A stretch of DNA of 64,000 nucleotides from Epiperipatus broadwayi (taxonomy: Eukaryota > Onychophora > Udeonychophora > Euonychophora > Peripatidae). Numbering within the stretch: the first letter of the stretch is position 1; the number at the start of each line of letters is the position of its first letter. The notes beneath the pieces were generated by a model. The model ran no database searches, was not told the origin of the DNA, and worked only from the letters and a program-made list of their open reading frames with translations. The DNA lies in assembly GCA_028023455.1 (NCBI GenBank), contig JAQFVV010000032.1, positions 2,418,001 through 2,482,000 on the forward strand, written 5' to 3'. A program made the translations under genes and the position numbers. Below are positions 1 to 12,823 of the stretch, one piece after another.

Positions 1-985
1 TTAATTTTTTCAATGAGGTCAGTAACACCTGTTTGTTCTCTTACTCATATATTGCATTTTCGATCTCTTCTTGTTACTCCCAACATGCATCTCTCCATAC
101 TTCTTTGAATGGTGTGAAGTCTCTGTATTGCTCTTCTATTAAGTGTCCAAGTCTCAGATCCACAAGTAAGAACTCGTAAAACACATTTATTAAAAACCTT
201 CCTTTTCAAACACATAGGCATATTTCCTTTAATATCAAGTTATTTCTACCAAAAGCACTCCAACCAAATTTAATTCTATGATTAATTTCATCTATTATGT
301 TTCCATCTGCATTAATAATCTGACCAAGGTATTTGTAGTTTTTAATTTCTTATTTGTAGTTTTTAACTTCTTCTAACTCACCATAATCAATCTTTATTTT
401 CGTATTTAGAGAAAATCCATTCAACATTACTTTAGTCTTTTTAACATTTATCTTTAGTCCTACTTTCATCTGATAACTCTTGCAACATTTCCACAGCTCT
501 AAAGCATTATTTGCAAAAACAACTACATCATCTTCAAAATTTAAATGACTTAAATAATCTCCATTTACTTCCACTCCTTTAGCTTTCACTTTAATCCACA
601 AAATACTTCTTGCAGCACTGCTATAAAAAGTTTTGAAGATATGGAATCACCCTGTCTTACACCCTTCTCAATGTTGATTTTCCTAGTATCATTATGTAAT
701 CAAATTGCTGCTGTGCATTTTTATAAATATTCTTTAAAATATGACAATATCCTGGATCTATAACTTGATAATCCAATGCTTTAATCACTGAAGAAATGTT
801 TATAAAATCAAATGCCTTTTCATAATCTACAAATCCAAAGCATAATGGCAACTCAGATTCATTTGTCCTTTCTATAACTTCTCTCAATACCTGGATATGA
901 TCTACTGTACTAAAACCACTTTTAAAATTATCTATCAGTAAATGTTTGAACATTTCCTTAGTGCCAGCCATGTATTCATACTTGC
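1..985 (-). pseudogene. Non-LTR retrotransposon reverse transcriptase relic
   Basis: Reading on the minus strand from about 985 down to the window edge, translated pieces give the reverse transcriptase palm in order: block A GFVDYEKAFDFIN (about 800-840), block B GVRQGDSISS (about 635-665) and the catalytic box FEDDVVVFA (about 510-540, with E in place of the usual Y/A before DD). After this comes VGLKINVKKTKVM, and then a C-terminal stretch containing LTCGSETWTL near 150-180. This order is typical of arthropod endonuclease/reverse-transcriptase LINEs of the RTE/CR1 kind; the clade cannot be settled by eye. The protein is split over at least three frames and is 5'-truncated near 985, just where homology stops, as expected for incomplete target-primed insertion. 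The 3' end lies outside the window. Inactive. Confidence 0.85.
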
Positions 986-3900
986 AAATCATATATACAC
1001 ATGCAATGCTATCACAGACAATTCAGGCATATAAAATATTAGTGTTTCTGAATACTTATCACAGAGAATAAATGCTACAAGTATTTGAATAAACTTTTCC
1101 AAATATAAAACCAGACCTAAAACTCTTTTCATAATATGCATATGATATCCAATTTCAGAATAAAAACTTATTTTTCTCTTCATAAACAAACAAAAAAAAA
1201 GCTTACAAGTTAATTCACAATTTAGCATCTCTGAAAATTCAACAATCATGAAAATGGAAATAAAAAAACTCATTAATTTTTACTATGATTTATTCATAAA
1301 TTAACAACAAATAATTTATTTTCTTGAACATGCAAAATTTCAAAATAATCAAAATTGATTAAAATGTAAATTTATTATATGATTAAATAAATAATTTTGT
1401 TTTCTTTTCAAAAATACATACTTCAGGTTAATTAGGAAATAAAAAATTTATGAAATATTCAGTAGTAAAATGACTGAAATATTCCATTATCTGACACATG
1501 ATTTGTTTTTACATTTTCTGCAACTAAAGACAATTTTGATATTATTTTACACATACATTACCATATTTACATAAATGAGCTAATAATAGATTGGAAATTA
1601 ATGTTTAAGGCAAATTTTATTAAAGCCAATTAATTATAAAACAAATAATAAGTGTTACTTTTAAAAAAACCCAACATATTATTTCATAGAAGATCATAAA
1701 TATATTATGCCACAGATAGAAATCAATAAAATTTTCAGATCTTTAATTAAATGACAAAAAATCCAATATTTCCCATTATTACCTGCCTCATACTCAAAAC
1801 TGTAGAAACACAAAATTAGATAGTTAAAAAGGTTTTCTTCCATTTATTCTAAAAGCAAAACCTGAATTCACAACTAATTAAATTAATAGGAGTGAGCACT
1901 TATTTGTAGCCAACTAATCTAATGCTTTTTTTTTTTTTTACAATTTACAATGCTGGCATTATTTAAGGACAAATATGTAAGCTAAGAATATTATTTATAA
2001 TATATAAATTATCATTTGTTGATTATAAACATATGTAAAGTATTTTATGTTTTATTCACTAATATCTTTTATCATATTTTTATATTTAGTTTTTCCAGTA
2101 ATGATGTAGAACCTTTGGTAAGAACTATGGACAGTTGGAATGTTGGGTCAGGATCAATGTAAAATAAGATTTATGAAATAATAAGTCTAAAAAAAGAGGA
2201 ATCACTGTATATATTTTATATAATGTTAATGGATCAATTTGGAGAAAAAAATATATTACTTAATTATGAATGTATAAATTTTATTAGAATATAAAAATAC
2301 AACATATAAACACATACTTATATACAAAATATCTAAACAGATTTCAAAAATTAAAAGCTTATATGTTGTTGTGACTATAGATTCATTGCAATTAGGATTA
2401 CTTGTTTTTATCATTGTGATCAATAAACTTAGTTAACCAATTAACTTAAAATTGTATTCCAATTTCAAAAAGTTCCCTCAACAAATCAATGAGTAATTTA
2501 TAATGTAAAAGTCATTTTGGTTAAAATGTTCAAGGTTTTACAAAGAAAAAATAAAACTTTTAATAGCGTGATGACAGACTAATGGGATTTAAATTTATAC
2601 AAAAACAACAAATTTATTTTTAGAATTCAAATATAAATTTGATTAGGAAAAAAAAATAATTAAAAATTTTCCATAAGTAACAGAATACTCTCTTTAAAAA
2701 AAAAAAGAGAATATATACACACAAATGAAATATAATCTCTATTAAGGAAGTGGGGTTATCATTAATATATATATATTCTAACCCAAAATATTTAATTAGT
2801 TTATTAGAAATTTATTTATTTTTTTCTATTTCTAACCCAATATTCTTTTAATTAGTTTATTATTTTAGTTTATTTATTTGCACCCAGGACACTAATTTTT
2901 CATGGTTGTTGTTAAGGCAACCAAAATAAAGCAACATATCCATTAATTTTCCAATATGATCTAAAATACCTTTCATATAATACAATTGTACATTTAATTC
3001 TCTTAAGCCATGCCACGATTGTAATAACAACAATAATTGATCACTTATTAATTTAAAGAATAATTATAATAATATTAATCTCAGGGTTCTTTGTTTCATG
3101 TAAGGAAATGCTCGGCAGTATTGTGTTGTCGCATATGACTGGCATTCTGGTTGGCTATAGGAAACATTTATTTTACTTAAATTCAATGTGTCTTCATCTC
3201 TCATATCAACTACTATATTATTTAAAGAGATGATAATTCTATTCAATAATGACGTATAATTTTGAATAACACAGCCTTTTTTTTTTTTTTTCAGAATCTC
3301 AGTCAGAATAATAAAAAGACAAGGGTGCTTTTTGTGTCCTTCCATCATCCATGACAACACAATAATATAACTAAGATTTATTACTTAGACAATTTAACTA
3401 AATGGGAATGGAATAATGTGCAACCAAAGTTAATGGTTTGGGAATAATTCATTTTTTTTTTTTTTTTTACACAAAGGTGAATGTTTAGTCTTAAGTTTTC
3501 AACTCCATAAATAATTATCATTAAACTAAAATATAATGACATATTCCGATCTGCTTAACTTTATTTATCTGGTATATTAAGTTTTTAAGAATTTGGAATG
3601 ATTTCGGACTCAAGAAAAGGTTTTGCAAATATTGTGCAAACACTTATATTTAGCATATAAAAACAAAAAAATGAATCTACAACAAATTTTAACAAGACTA
3701 TAATTTATTATTATCACAAAAAAAAAATATATGAACATTTATTCAATAATCCCATAGTAATACAAAAATATAACTGACATTAATCTGTATACTCTTTTGG
3801 TTATGGACTAGAGGTTACTACTTCTCCTGTATGCAATCATATGGATTGATTAACTAAAAATACATTTCATTACCAATACATTGTTTATTAAATTTTGATA

Positions 3901-4448
3901 ACCTTGTAGAAGCTTTTATTCAAAATTATTGACTAACTATTTTTTTTGTTCATTTTTTTTTTTTTTAAAAAATGATTAATCCAATCATATGCAATACGCA
4001 AAATATTAAATTTATTTCTAATACATTTACTTCATTTATGGTCTTTAATGGGATAACCTATTCTAATTATAGGCCAGTTATCGGAAGTTACACTTACCAT
4101 CTTACATTTAACTTAATGCTAACTTAAGTTATGATATAAATTTTATTCATACTATAATTTTAAATATGAGTATTATTTAATTACTAACCAGAATTAAATA
4201 TTGCATTTGAATATTCCTTCAGTAAATAAGCGTTTTAAATTACGCAATTTTAATTACTTTCTCCATTGATTTACTTGTCAAATACTAGCAATATTTAGCA
4301 GCACAATACAGATATTGATCTTAGTTACTAACGCACTATTTATACTAAAGTGGATCTTGAGGAACTAACACCTCCAATATAACCTTTATCTTGCCCGAAC
4401 TTTCAAAATTAAGCACAATAATCAACACCTTCCATGGTGGAGCTATCT
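986..4448. other. A+T-rich non-coding stretch
   Basis: Mostly low-complexity A+T sequence with poly(A)/poly(T) runs (for example 1927-1940, 3279-3292, 3451-3468) and short TA repeats. A 98-codon minus-strand open frame at 3064-3360 includes a lysine run from a poly(T) tract and resembles no family I know, so I do not call it a gene. No RNA gene or transposon protein was recognised. Confidence 0.5.
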
Positions 4449-4634
4449 TTATTTTCTCATGAGGAATATGGAATAACCACGAAGGTCTGTAAAGTAATCT
4501 ACTACATTAAAATATTTTGGTGGTTTCTTGCCTCTTACTTGGGCATACAACGAACACACACCAAATACAATCCTCTCCTGGGATTTAAACGAATGAAGCA
4601 TACTAAATGCTAGATAAATTCTTGATCGTCCTAT
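4449..4634 (-). CDS. Candidate terminal exon of unknown small protein
   Basis: A 61-codon open stretch ends in TAA at 4451-4449. It opens directly behind a possible splice acceptor (CTCATAG, with AG at 4636-4635) in phase 0. The peptide starts IGRSRIYLAF, contains QERIVFGVCSLYAQVRG and PPKYFNVVDYFTDLRG, and ends FLMRK. The amino-acid mix is far from what random A+T-rich DNA gives, and G+C is clearly above the flanks. An AATAAA overlaps the stop codon, which would suit a 3' end. It is phase-compatible with the exon at 5391-5500, giving an intron of 756 bases that starts GTATGC. I do not recognise the family. It could instead be a transposon fragment. Both the exon status and the join are inference. 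Confidence 0.35.
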   Translation of the reverse strand: MGRSRIYLAFSMLHSFKSQERIVFGVCSLYAQVRGKKPPKYFNVVDYFTDLRGYSIFLMRK

Positions 4635-5390
4635 CTATGAGAATCGATTACTTGGGCTATAAACATACCCGAACATTATATTTAAAATCTTCCTCTCATG
4701 AAAAACAAAGCTTTTGTGGAGATCATTTTTCATCCCACAAAATAAATACATTATAATTATTACCTATGCGAATATTAAGCATATACCAATGCTATATCTG
4801 GGCAGGATAAGTAAATACACTGATTATAATAAACTTATGTTACCGGGTATACTTCGATCAACATCTGAAATCAATGGACATCATAGAATAAAAGTATAAT
4901 AATTTTAATTTTAATAAAGGAACATTCAAAAATAGTTGGTAGCATACTATCTTAAACTAAATAAAGTGGATGTGTTATTTAAGAATAATTAGGAATAACT
5001 TCCTCAATTAATACAGTATAAATTCGTTTTAAAACTTTAACAAGAAATATTTTGTTATAGCATTTTTTTTCTTTTTTTTTTTAGTTACTTCTGATAATTT
5101 TCAATATTTATTTTACCCCTTAAATATCTAAATATTTTTCTTTTACGTATCTAACATACAAAATTTCTACCTACAATTGTATGTAATAATTAAAACATAT
5201 TTTATAGATTTTTTCTTTCGTGTTAAATATCAACTTAACCTATAATAATTATATTAAAACATACCTTTGTCATTACAAGCCTATTAAATATCACTTGACC
5301 ATACAGACTTTAACCTATGTGATATAACAAAAAAAAATACATATCATTTATAACTTAGTTTTAAACAATCATTAATTAACAAGTGCATAC

Positions 5391-5500
5391 TCTCTCATTA
5401 GAAAATGTCTTTCTGTTGAGCAATTGGTCCAGGTGAAGAGCTTTATCCAGTCGTATTTCACGAAGCAAGTTTAAAAACAATAAACGCATGGTATTATTTC
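5391..5500 (-). CDS. Candidate upstream exon of unknown small protein
   Basis: On the minus strand, a pyrimidine-rich acceptor (T run then AAAG, AG at 5502-5501) is followed by 110 bases open in one frame. They end at GAGAGA with a GTATGC donor starting at 5390. An ATG at 5489-5487 lies in frame, so this could be either a first exon or an internal one. The peptide begins MRLLFLNLLREIRLDKAL and continues LDQLLNRKTFSNER, a leucine/arginine-rich sequence predicted to be an amphipathic helix. It ends in phase 0, matching the phase-0 start of the exon at 4634. Joined, the two would encode about 94 residues. The family is unknown to me. The dense leucine/arginine codons and the matching phase support a real gene; the short length and the lack of a recognised homologue argue against it. 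Confidence 0.35.
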
Positions 5501-7270
5501 CTTTAAAAAAAAGTTTTCTCTTATTTTGTGCGTTTAATAAATTAGGTAAAGAAACATATAGCAGAAGTGAAGATTAATTCTTACTTGAATTAAACTACTA
5601 CAATTTTGGGATCCAAGAAAAAAAATAGTCTTCTAACATAGACGAATATTTGACTATAGACAATAAACATACACAATATTTTTTTTTTTATTGACGATAC
5701 GTATACTTATTAGCTAGCTTACTTATGGACGAAAATGCGCAATTTTCCGAGAGATTATTATGATAATAACTGCAGTCAATTTACGTGTACATGAAGTTTT
5801 AATAATTCCAACTGATGTATAATAGAATATATCATTTATTTTTATCATTAAGTCTCTAAGATATTTGGTTTTGTTCATACTTTAGGAATTATAAATTTTT
5901 TTAACGGTAACTTCTCCGTAAGAATGCCCCTATATGGCTTTTCCTATATTTACTCTGAGAAAGTTTATATATATATTTTTTTTAAAAAAAAATATACAGG
6001 TGCATAATTTAATCTTATTTATCATTATTATTATTTCCAGACAATTCTTGGTGAATAAAACATATTTTAACGTATGTAACTACATTACTTGTAAAGGCAG
6101 ACAATATTGAGAAAGAGCGCGAAAATGTTTCTAGTTGATTTTCCTTGGTTTCAAAATATTTCTTTCAATTATTATTATTATTATTTTTTCTATACCAAGA
6201 AAATATCAATAAATGACATAAAGTTAATAAATAATTAATTTTTTCTTGGAAATCGCTTCCCTTCCTTAATTTAGATATAATATAATTTTTCGTGACTCTT
6301 TTAGTTACATCTGTCATTTTTGAACTTTAGCGCAAGACAATAAACTTTTAAGTATAAAAGGTCTTTAAATAGGTAGATGGCAAAGAAAATCAGGATATCT
6401 TATCAAAAAATTTTAGCCACACATTATATTATTAAAATTTTACTTTGATTACATTTATTTCTGCAAAATAAAATGAAAAAATTGAGTTACCAAATTTCAG
6501 CACTGTTCCTTCCTTGAAAACTAAAAGCAGACTATATTTTTCAAAAAAAAAAAAAGATCTTGATTATGAAATTGGTTGTTTCGTTTTGTTGTTGTTTTTT
6601 TTTATTTTTTTACTTTAGCGACCTCTTCCAGAAAAATAATCATTTGATTATAACATAAACAAAAGAAAGGAAAAACCTATTACAATCATATAGTTTTAGT
6701 ATTATTTACTTGGATTACAAAGTAATTTGACAATATAAAAAAATAATAATAAATACATTAAATTAACAATCAGTGATGTATAATTCTTTAAACATTATTA
6801 TTTTTTTTTTTTTAAATTTTTTTTTTTTTTTTACAAAAAGAAATTACCAGAAGTTATTGTGCTTTATGATAAGACACTCATCCACTGTCCCCTCTACCCA
6901 TCCAAAATCAATTACTGTTTAGCTTTTATACCATATTAATTTGCTCTAATTATTAATATCTAAATATTAAATTATTCATGTTCTCTCTTTAAAATGACAT
7001 TGAGTTATTAAATCTATTAGTTATTCACCCAAAACATGCCAAAGTGAGTGAATAGCATACTTTATTAATCAATTATTACTATTGTTATTTTATCTTTTTA
7101 TTTCTTTAAAGAATAGCATTGTTTTCCTGCAGAAATAATGCCAAGTAAACCAAGTGTCAATAACACTAGGTTACAATATATAAATGTCTAGTAACTACTG
7201 CAATTGTATAAAATTATATATAAATATTGCACTCAGAAAATTTTAATGATGTATACAAAAAAAAACTAGC
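5501..7270. other. A+T-rich non-coding stretch
   Basis: Long T and A runs (for example around 6594-6612 and 6799-6835), an A/T palindrome near 5970-5995 and no convincing open frame. No transposon protein or RNA gene was recognised. Confidence 0.5.
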
Positions 7271-7274
7271 AGTA

Positions 7275-8415
7275 TATTATATGCATAGAATGTCCCAGTA
7301 AAAAGTTGATTGCATCTCTCTTCAAGTTGTCTGCAAAACCATCTCTGAATTGATAGATGTGGTAAGTAATGACATAGTTTAGCTATTTGCACAAAAACTT
7401 TAAGCCATTACAACATAAAATGTGACAGCATATATCTTTGTAAAAAAAATAACAACTATGGATGGAATAATGTGCTAAAATTAAATTTTGTTTTAAATTA
7501 GACAAAAGTGTTACTGAACTATTTCAAATGATTCAAATTATGTATAGCAGTAAAGACATGGATTGTAAAAATATTTCAAAGTGTTTTGCAATTTCATGAT
7601 GATAGGAAGAGCATTGAAAATAATCCCCTGAATGACACACCAAAAATAATTAGAAATAAAAAAAATGTGCAAAAAAAGTTGTTGAAATGTCAGTCAATGA
7701 AATTAAGAACTCACTGGTCTTTCCAAAATCATTGCTCATTACATTTTAATGAAAGATTTGATTAAGTAGAAGGCATGTGCACATTCTGCATCTCATTCTT
7801 GTTGATAATTAATTAAAAAGCAAGAACGTAACACAGCAGAAACACGCAAAAAGCCACAATTAAGAATTTGGTATCCTTATTGAATAACATAATGGATAAT
7901 GAAAATTGATATTTCTAATATGAGTCATCAAATAAACATCACAGTATGGAATGGAGATCATTAAAAAAAAAAATTCACCTGCCTATCGATTCACCATGAA
8001 TAGATTCCAGAAGGTCAGGTGATAAATACTAACTATTATTTAGGTGTTTTGAATCATATGTGGACCAAAAGTTTGTGCAAACAATCTGAATACAAATCCT
8101 GGTCATTGTTTACAATTACATGCCAGTTCACAGTTCCAAAATTACATGATTTTTTGCCCAAAAAAGCTTTGTTGAGCTTGAGCATCCTCCTGATTTAGTT
8201 TTTGCTAAATGGCTATTTCCAAAATTAAAATTGGGATGAATGGTATTTTATATAATAACATTTCATGTCCCAACCTGTGATCCAGGTATGCTAACACCTT
8301 AAACTTTTTGTGAAGGACAGCTAAATTATGTTGCTACATCAGAGATAGTGTAGCAGGAAACTTGCAGAGAGAACTATCACCTTTTCAATGATGTAGACAA
8401 TATATACTTAAAAAA
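7275..8415 (+). pseudogene. Decayed mariner-type transposase
   Basis: Translating short frames on the plus strand recovers the order of a Tc1/mariner transposase. FHDDRKSIENNPLNDTP (from 7592) corresponds to the linker after the helix-turn-helix domain that usually reads RESIEDDPRSGRP. Near 8020-8045 comes NYYLGVL. At about 8145-8170, HDFLPKKALL matches the conserved FLAKKGI. From 8189, PPDLVFAKWLFPKLKLG matches the family's SPDLAPCDFFLFPKLK; the third catalytic Asp of that motif is replaced by Lys-Trp. Stops and frameshifts occur every few dozen codons, so this is an old copy. I could not find matching terminal inverted repeats, so the limits are approximate. Its right edge lies close to the LINE that begins near 8585. 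Confidence 0.75.
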
Positions 8416-8584
8416 AGGTGAATGATAATTTATTACATTTACAGGGTAAATATAACAAAAGTTATTTTATTTAAGTTGAAATGTTTTCATTATTTATCAA
8501 CAGTACCAATAAAATAAATTCTCATCAGCAATAAAATGGCACATGGTTGTCATTATCAGCTTATTTTAAGTAAATCATTTAAAA

Positions 8585-10530
8585 CTGGTGTGGATGGAGA
8601 GTGAATGATAAGAATAAGATAGAAGAGTATAAAATACAAATTGAAGAAACCATGGAAGAGTTGGTTGGAAATGAGTATGAGGACTGGTGTGATGAAATAG
8701 AAAAAGTGGCAAATAGGGTTTTAGGTGAGAATATTCAGAAAAATAAAAGTAATAAAAAAATGAGTTAGTAAAAGTGTAAAAGAGAGGAAAAGAGCATGCA
8801 GAGAATATAAGTGTGCTATTAAGAACAAAGAAAGTGAAAAAGATATTGTCAAATGGGAAAAGTACTTAGAAGTTGGCTAAAATAGATAATTACATAGAGA
8901 AAATGAAATTGAATAGTAAATTGTTGGAGGATATTAGTAAAAGTGGAAGAGATGGGAGTAAAAAATTTTGAAATTACATTAAAAGAAGGAATGTAGGGAA
9001 AAGAGAGATAGTATTAGTAGATGATGAGGGAATAGAATGTAGCTCTAAAGAAAAATGAAGGATAATCTTAAATAGTTATGTAATGGATATAGAAAAGATG
9101 TTAGATGTGAAGGACAGTGTGATAGCAAACATGAAAGCATATAGTAATGGGAATATTAGGTTTACAGAAAATGAACTGAATGAGGCAGGGAAGAAATTGA
9201 AAAGTGGAAAGGCAAGAGGGTTAGATGGATGGGCAGCAGAGATGGTAATGAATTTAGGGCATAGGGCAAAAGTAAAACTATTAACATGTTTTAATAAGAT
9301 GGCACAGAAGAAAGATTTTCTGGGTAGGTGCACTAATATAAGAGTAAGGCTACTATTTAAAGGAAAGGATAAGGATCATAATAGACCGATAGCAGTAACA
9401 TCAATTTTATATACAGTTTTCTCATATATGGTTGCGAAGGGTTGCAAAATGGATGGAAGAAAATAATATAGTGGGAGAAATACAAGGAGATTTTTGATCG
9501 GATAGGCATATAGGAGATAGTTTATTTGTCGTTACACAACTTATGGATAGGAATAGGAATACAAGTAGTCAGTTACATATGGTTTTTATAGATATAGCGA
9601 AGGTGTATGATAGAGTGAATAGAAATAAATTATGGGTAAATTTAGTAAATTTGGGAATGGATGGAACTTAGGACATTATTAAGGAATTATATGAAAATAA
9701 TTACTATATGTATCAATTAGGTGATATAGAATCAGTTAAAGTTAAAAATGGGATCTAAGACAAGGACGCCCTATGTCACCTATTTTATTTTTGTTGTATT
9801 TGAGAAAAATGGAGAGAGCAATAGAAAGACTAGGAAAAGGGATAGAGATACCATTAATAGATGGCAAAGAAGTATATACATTGTTGAGTCTTTTATTTGA
9901 GGATGATGTTTTTTTGTGTGCAGAAAGAAGGGAAGATATGGAAGTTATGCTGAGGACATGTGCAAGGGTACGTAAAGAAATGGAGATTAAATTTAGTGAA
10001 GAAAAATCAAAAGTAATGATGACTAATATTGGGGAAAGAGAAGACAAAGAATTTTTATTGAGGGATATAAAGTTAAGTGTGGTGAATAGATATAACTACT
10101 GAGAATTGCTTGGATGAATGGGACAAAAAATTGATAAATGAAGCAAAGAAAAAAAAAGAGATTGATAAAGAAATTAACAGTGCTTTCATATAATAAATAT
10201 GATGTAGCTAGAACTGTATGGAAGGGAGCAGCAGTAGCAGGGTTAATATATGGTAACAATGCATTGTGTTAGTAAAGGGGTATTAGATTACTTAGAAAAA
10301 ATACAAAGAGCAGTAGGAAAACATGCACTACACACAGATGTGTGGACAGTAAAAGAGGCAATTCAAGGGTCAAGTTTTTATGAGAGATGCAAAAAGCAAA
10401 ATGAAAATGTTGAGTAGATTGCAGTTAATTACTTGTGCCCATTCAGAAGGTCACAATATATAAAAAAAGTAAACTCCAAAATCTTTCTAGATTGGAAAGA
10501 AAGGAACTTATTGGAGCATTTTTAAAAATG
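8585..10530 (+). pseudogene. Non-LTR retrotransposon ORF2-like relic
   Basis: Plus-strand fragments in changing frames give a LINE ORF2 in order. A basic linker comes first (VKERKRACREYK near 8775-8815, then DIVKWEKYLEV). The palm follows, with KSGKARGLDGWAAEM (about 9200-9240), block A FIDIAKVYDRVN (about 9580-9620), block B LRQGRPMSPILF (about 9755-9790) and catalytic FEDDVFLCA (about 9895-9925). A C-terminal part includes AVGKHALHTDVW and EAIQGSSFYERC (about 10310-10390). The longest intact pieces are 9083-9466 and 9773-10102. No endonuclease domain is seen upstream, so the copy is 5'-truncated. Open frames on the opposite strand here are shadows. The element differs from the LINE at 1-985. 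Inactive. Confidence 0.85.
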
Positions 10531-11790
10531 TTTACAATTAATTAATCAAAGTAACCTGTTAAAAAAGAAAACTTTTATGAAGGATATTGTTAAAGATGTA
10601 ATATTACATTTTTTTTTTAAAGAAAGAAATCTTTATTTACCATAAAAAAAATAAGAGGCTAATTAATAGCTTTAATTTTATATAATCTATTTCTATATAT
10701 ATGCACATCATATATGTACAGTTATGTATTATTAAAAACAAATTGAATTTTTTTTATATAAATCTATGACAATTCAAACATGTTAATTTAAATTATATGA
10801 TTATTATAAGACATTTCCCAATATGTTACAGCACATTCGTGTGCTTATGTAGATGACACATATATGTTAAATCAGTCATTATAATTATAAAATGAATTTC
10901 ATTTATATGTTTATGACAATTCAAATATGTTCATAAATTATTTTAATGCATGTTTGTGTGCCTATATATGTGTGTTTTATGTAAACCTATGAAACATAAT
11001 TGTAAATTACCATGTAATAATGGATTTTTTTTTCGTATTAATCAAAATCGGAAGAATTAATTTATAGCCGTATTCTGCAGAACTTAATTTCCTTTTTTTA
11101 TTGTTATTAATAAATTGATATTTCATTGTTAAAATTATTCCAGTGAATTTACTCTATCATGAATAGATTTAAAATATTATAAATTACTAAAAATTTAGTA
11201 TTATATCTCTTGTTCCAATAAGTTATAGAGGTTTTGTTCTCTAAGCTAGATTCGTGCATAATGGTCCGTTATATAAAAGAGGGTTTATATTTAGTGTTTA
11301 TAAACATTCAATTGATGATGATATTGGATTGGTGCAGTGGAGACATGTACTATATTTTATTTACTTTAGTATTTATTAAAAATTAAGTTTATAGTTGGCC
11401 AGTGCAATAAAGGTACTAAGTAGCAAGAACATTCATAATGATCAGCATGTTTTAATATCCCAGCATTATTGTTTTTATTATTATATATTCTGATGGATTA
11501 GCACTTAAGTATGTACATCCAAATTAATATTTAAATAATCTGCCCCAAACTATTAAGGACTAAATAAGACCCATTTTAAATCCAGTTACAAGATTGACTC
11601 TTGATTTATTTTTATAACTGATCATTCATGATGATGAATGATTATTAATTTAGTGTAATGCTGGTGAACTTATAGTTACTTCTGTCAGGTGTCTATCATG
11701 CTTATTAATTTGTTTATTTGGGGTTGATGATGATGAGTTCCATCATCACAGGTTCAACCCCAAATTTCTCCGTACTATTACAACATATAA
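10531..11790 (+). repeat. LINE 3' tail, copy 1 of a dispersed family
   Basis: Non-coding sequence following the LINE coding region. The same 1.2-kb sequence recurs in reverse at 26035-27260, its last part in reverse at 28750-29215, and forward in pieces at 30240-30498, 34438-34726 and 35598-36214. Shared landmarks include GGCTAATTAATAGC (10657 on), TATAGTTGGCCAGT, a GATCAGCAYRTTTTA stretch, ATATTCTGATRGATTAGCA and a terminal block rich in GATGATGATGA. The position directly behind the reverse transcriptase suggests a 3' UTR. Confidence 0.7.
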
Positions 11791-12815
11791 ATATATACTG
11801 TATTCTACTTTCTAATTGTTTACTTCATACTGTATATACACTATGAAAAATACCTAAATATATGTGTGTAAAAAATCATATATGGTTTCTTTAATCAAAT
11901 ATGGGGAACTATAGAAAAAATATATTCACTGCAAAAATTGGGAGATATAATGACCTTGTTTTTACATATATTTTCTTTGCACTATAAATGAAAATTTGTA
12001 GGATTATATGAATTAATAAGCAATTTTCTACTAAATTATTTCTTAAAAATAATATCAGAAAAATATAACATTTTAACAATTATTTAATCATTTGAGAATT
12101 ACATTAAAAAAAAAAATACTGCACTCATTAATATATATATATAAAGTACATAATTTTTAATAAGAATAATAGTAACATTTTCTTTTAAATATAACTACAT
12201 AAAGTGAGCAATCTATTTTATTGGAGGACTAGTCTATGATGACCATTTCTGTTTAACATCTTTATTAATATGTGTATATATATATGTGATCTACCTGCAA
12301 CAGCATGAGTTGCATGATTTGTTATTTGAAGTAAATTAATTATCAAAGATCATGGGTCAAAACAACAGAATTATTTTAGAAAAACAATTGATTTTTTAAT
12401 AGTATTTTTAACAAATGAAGAATGATTTAAAACCTCAGAAATTTTGCATTTTTTTATTATCACATAACCTTGCTTAAAGTGGTCAAATCATAATCAAGCA
12501 ATCAAATGACAGGTTGAACACATTTTCAGTATTAAAACGAATTAAGAGATTTTCATTTATATTTTCCATAGATAGTAATTCATATAGGAACTTTTAACTC
12601 TGGAATCTGTCATGTCAATAATAGACAACATTTGAAATAAATTTTATATTAATATATTTTTATACAATCTTTTTCCTTTCCAATTTGTAATAAATTTGAT
12701 CACTAATATGATCCACAATCAATCAATGTTAGGCCTGAAGGTTGATTGGAGACTGTGAATGTATGAAAATTTATCATTTTTGGAATACAGGAGTGGTGTA
12801 TAAATATGTAAATAT
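11791..12815. other. A+T-rich non-coding stretch
   Basis: Short TA repeats (near 12130 and 12272-12286) and oligo(A) runs only. No coding or structured feature was recognised. Confidence 0.5.
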
Positions 12816-12823
12816 TTGAATCC

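Noticed and set aside
3064-3360. 98-codon minus-strand frame as a gene
   Set aside because: Includes a lysine run from a poly(T) tract, no splice or promoter context, no recognisable family.
5714-5776. Further upstream exon of the 4.4-5.5 kb gene model
   Set aside because: A GTAAGC donor and matching phase exist, but the acceptor is weak and the peptide is Asn/Tyr-rich as expected by chance.
9076-9333. Minus-strand open frame of 85 codons
   Set aside because: It lies antisense to the LINE reverse transcriptase fragment; likewise 9742-10047 and 10023-10259.
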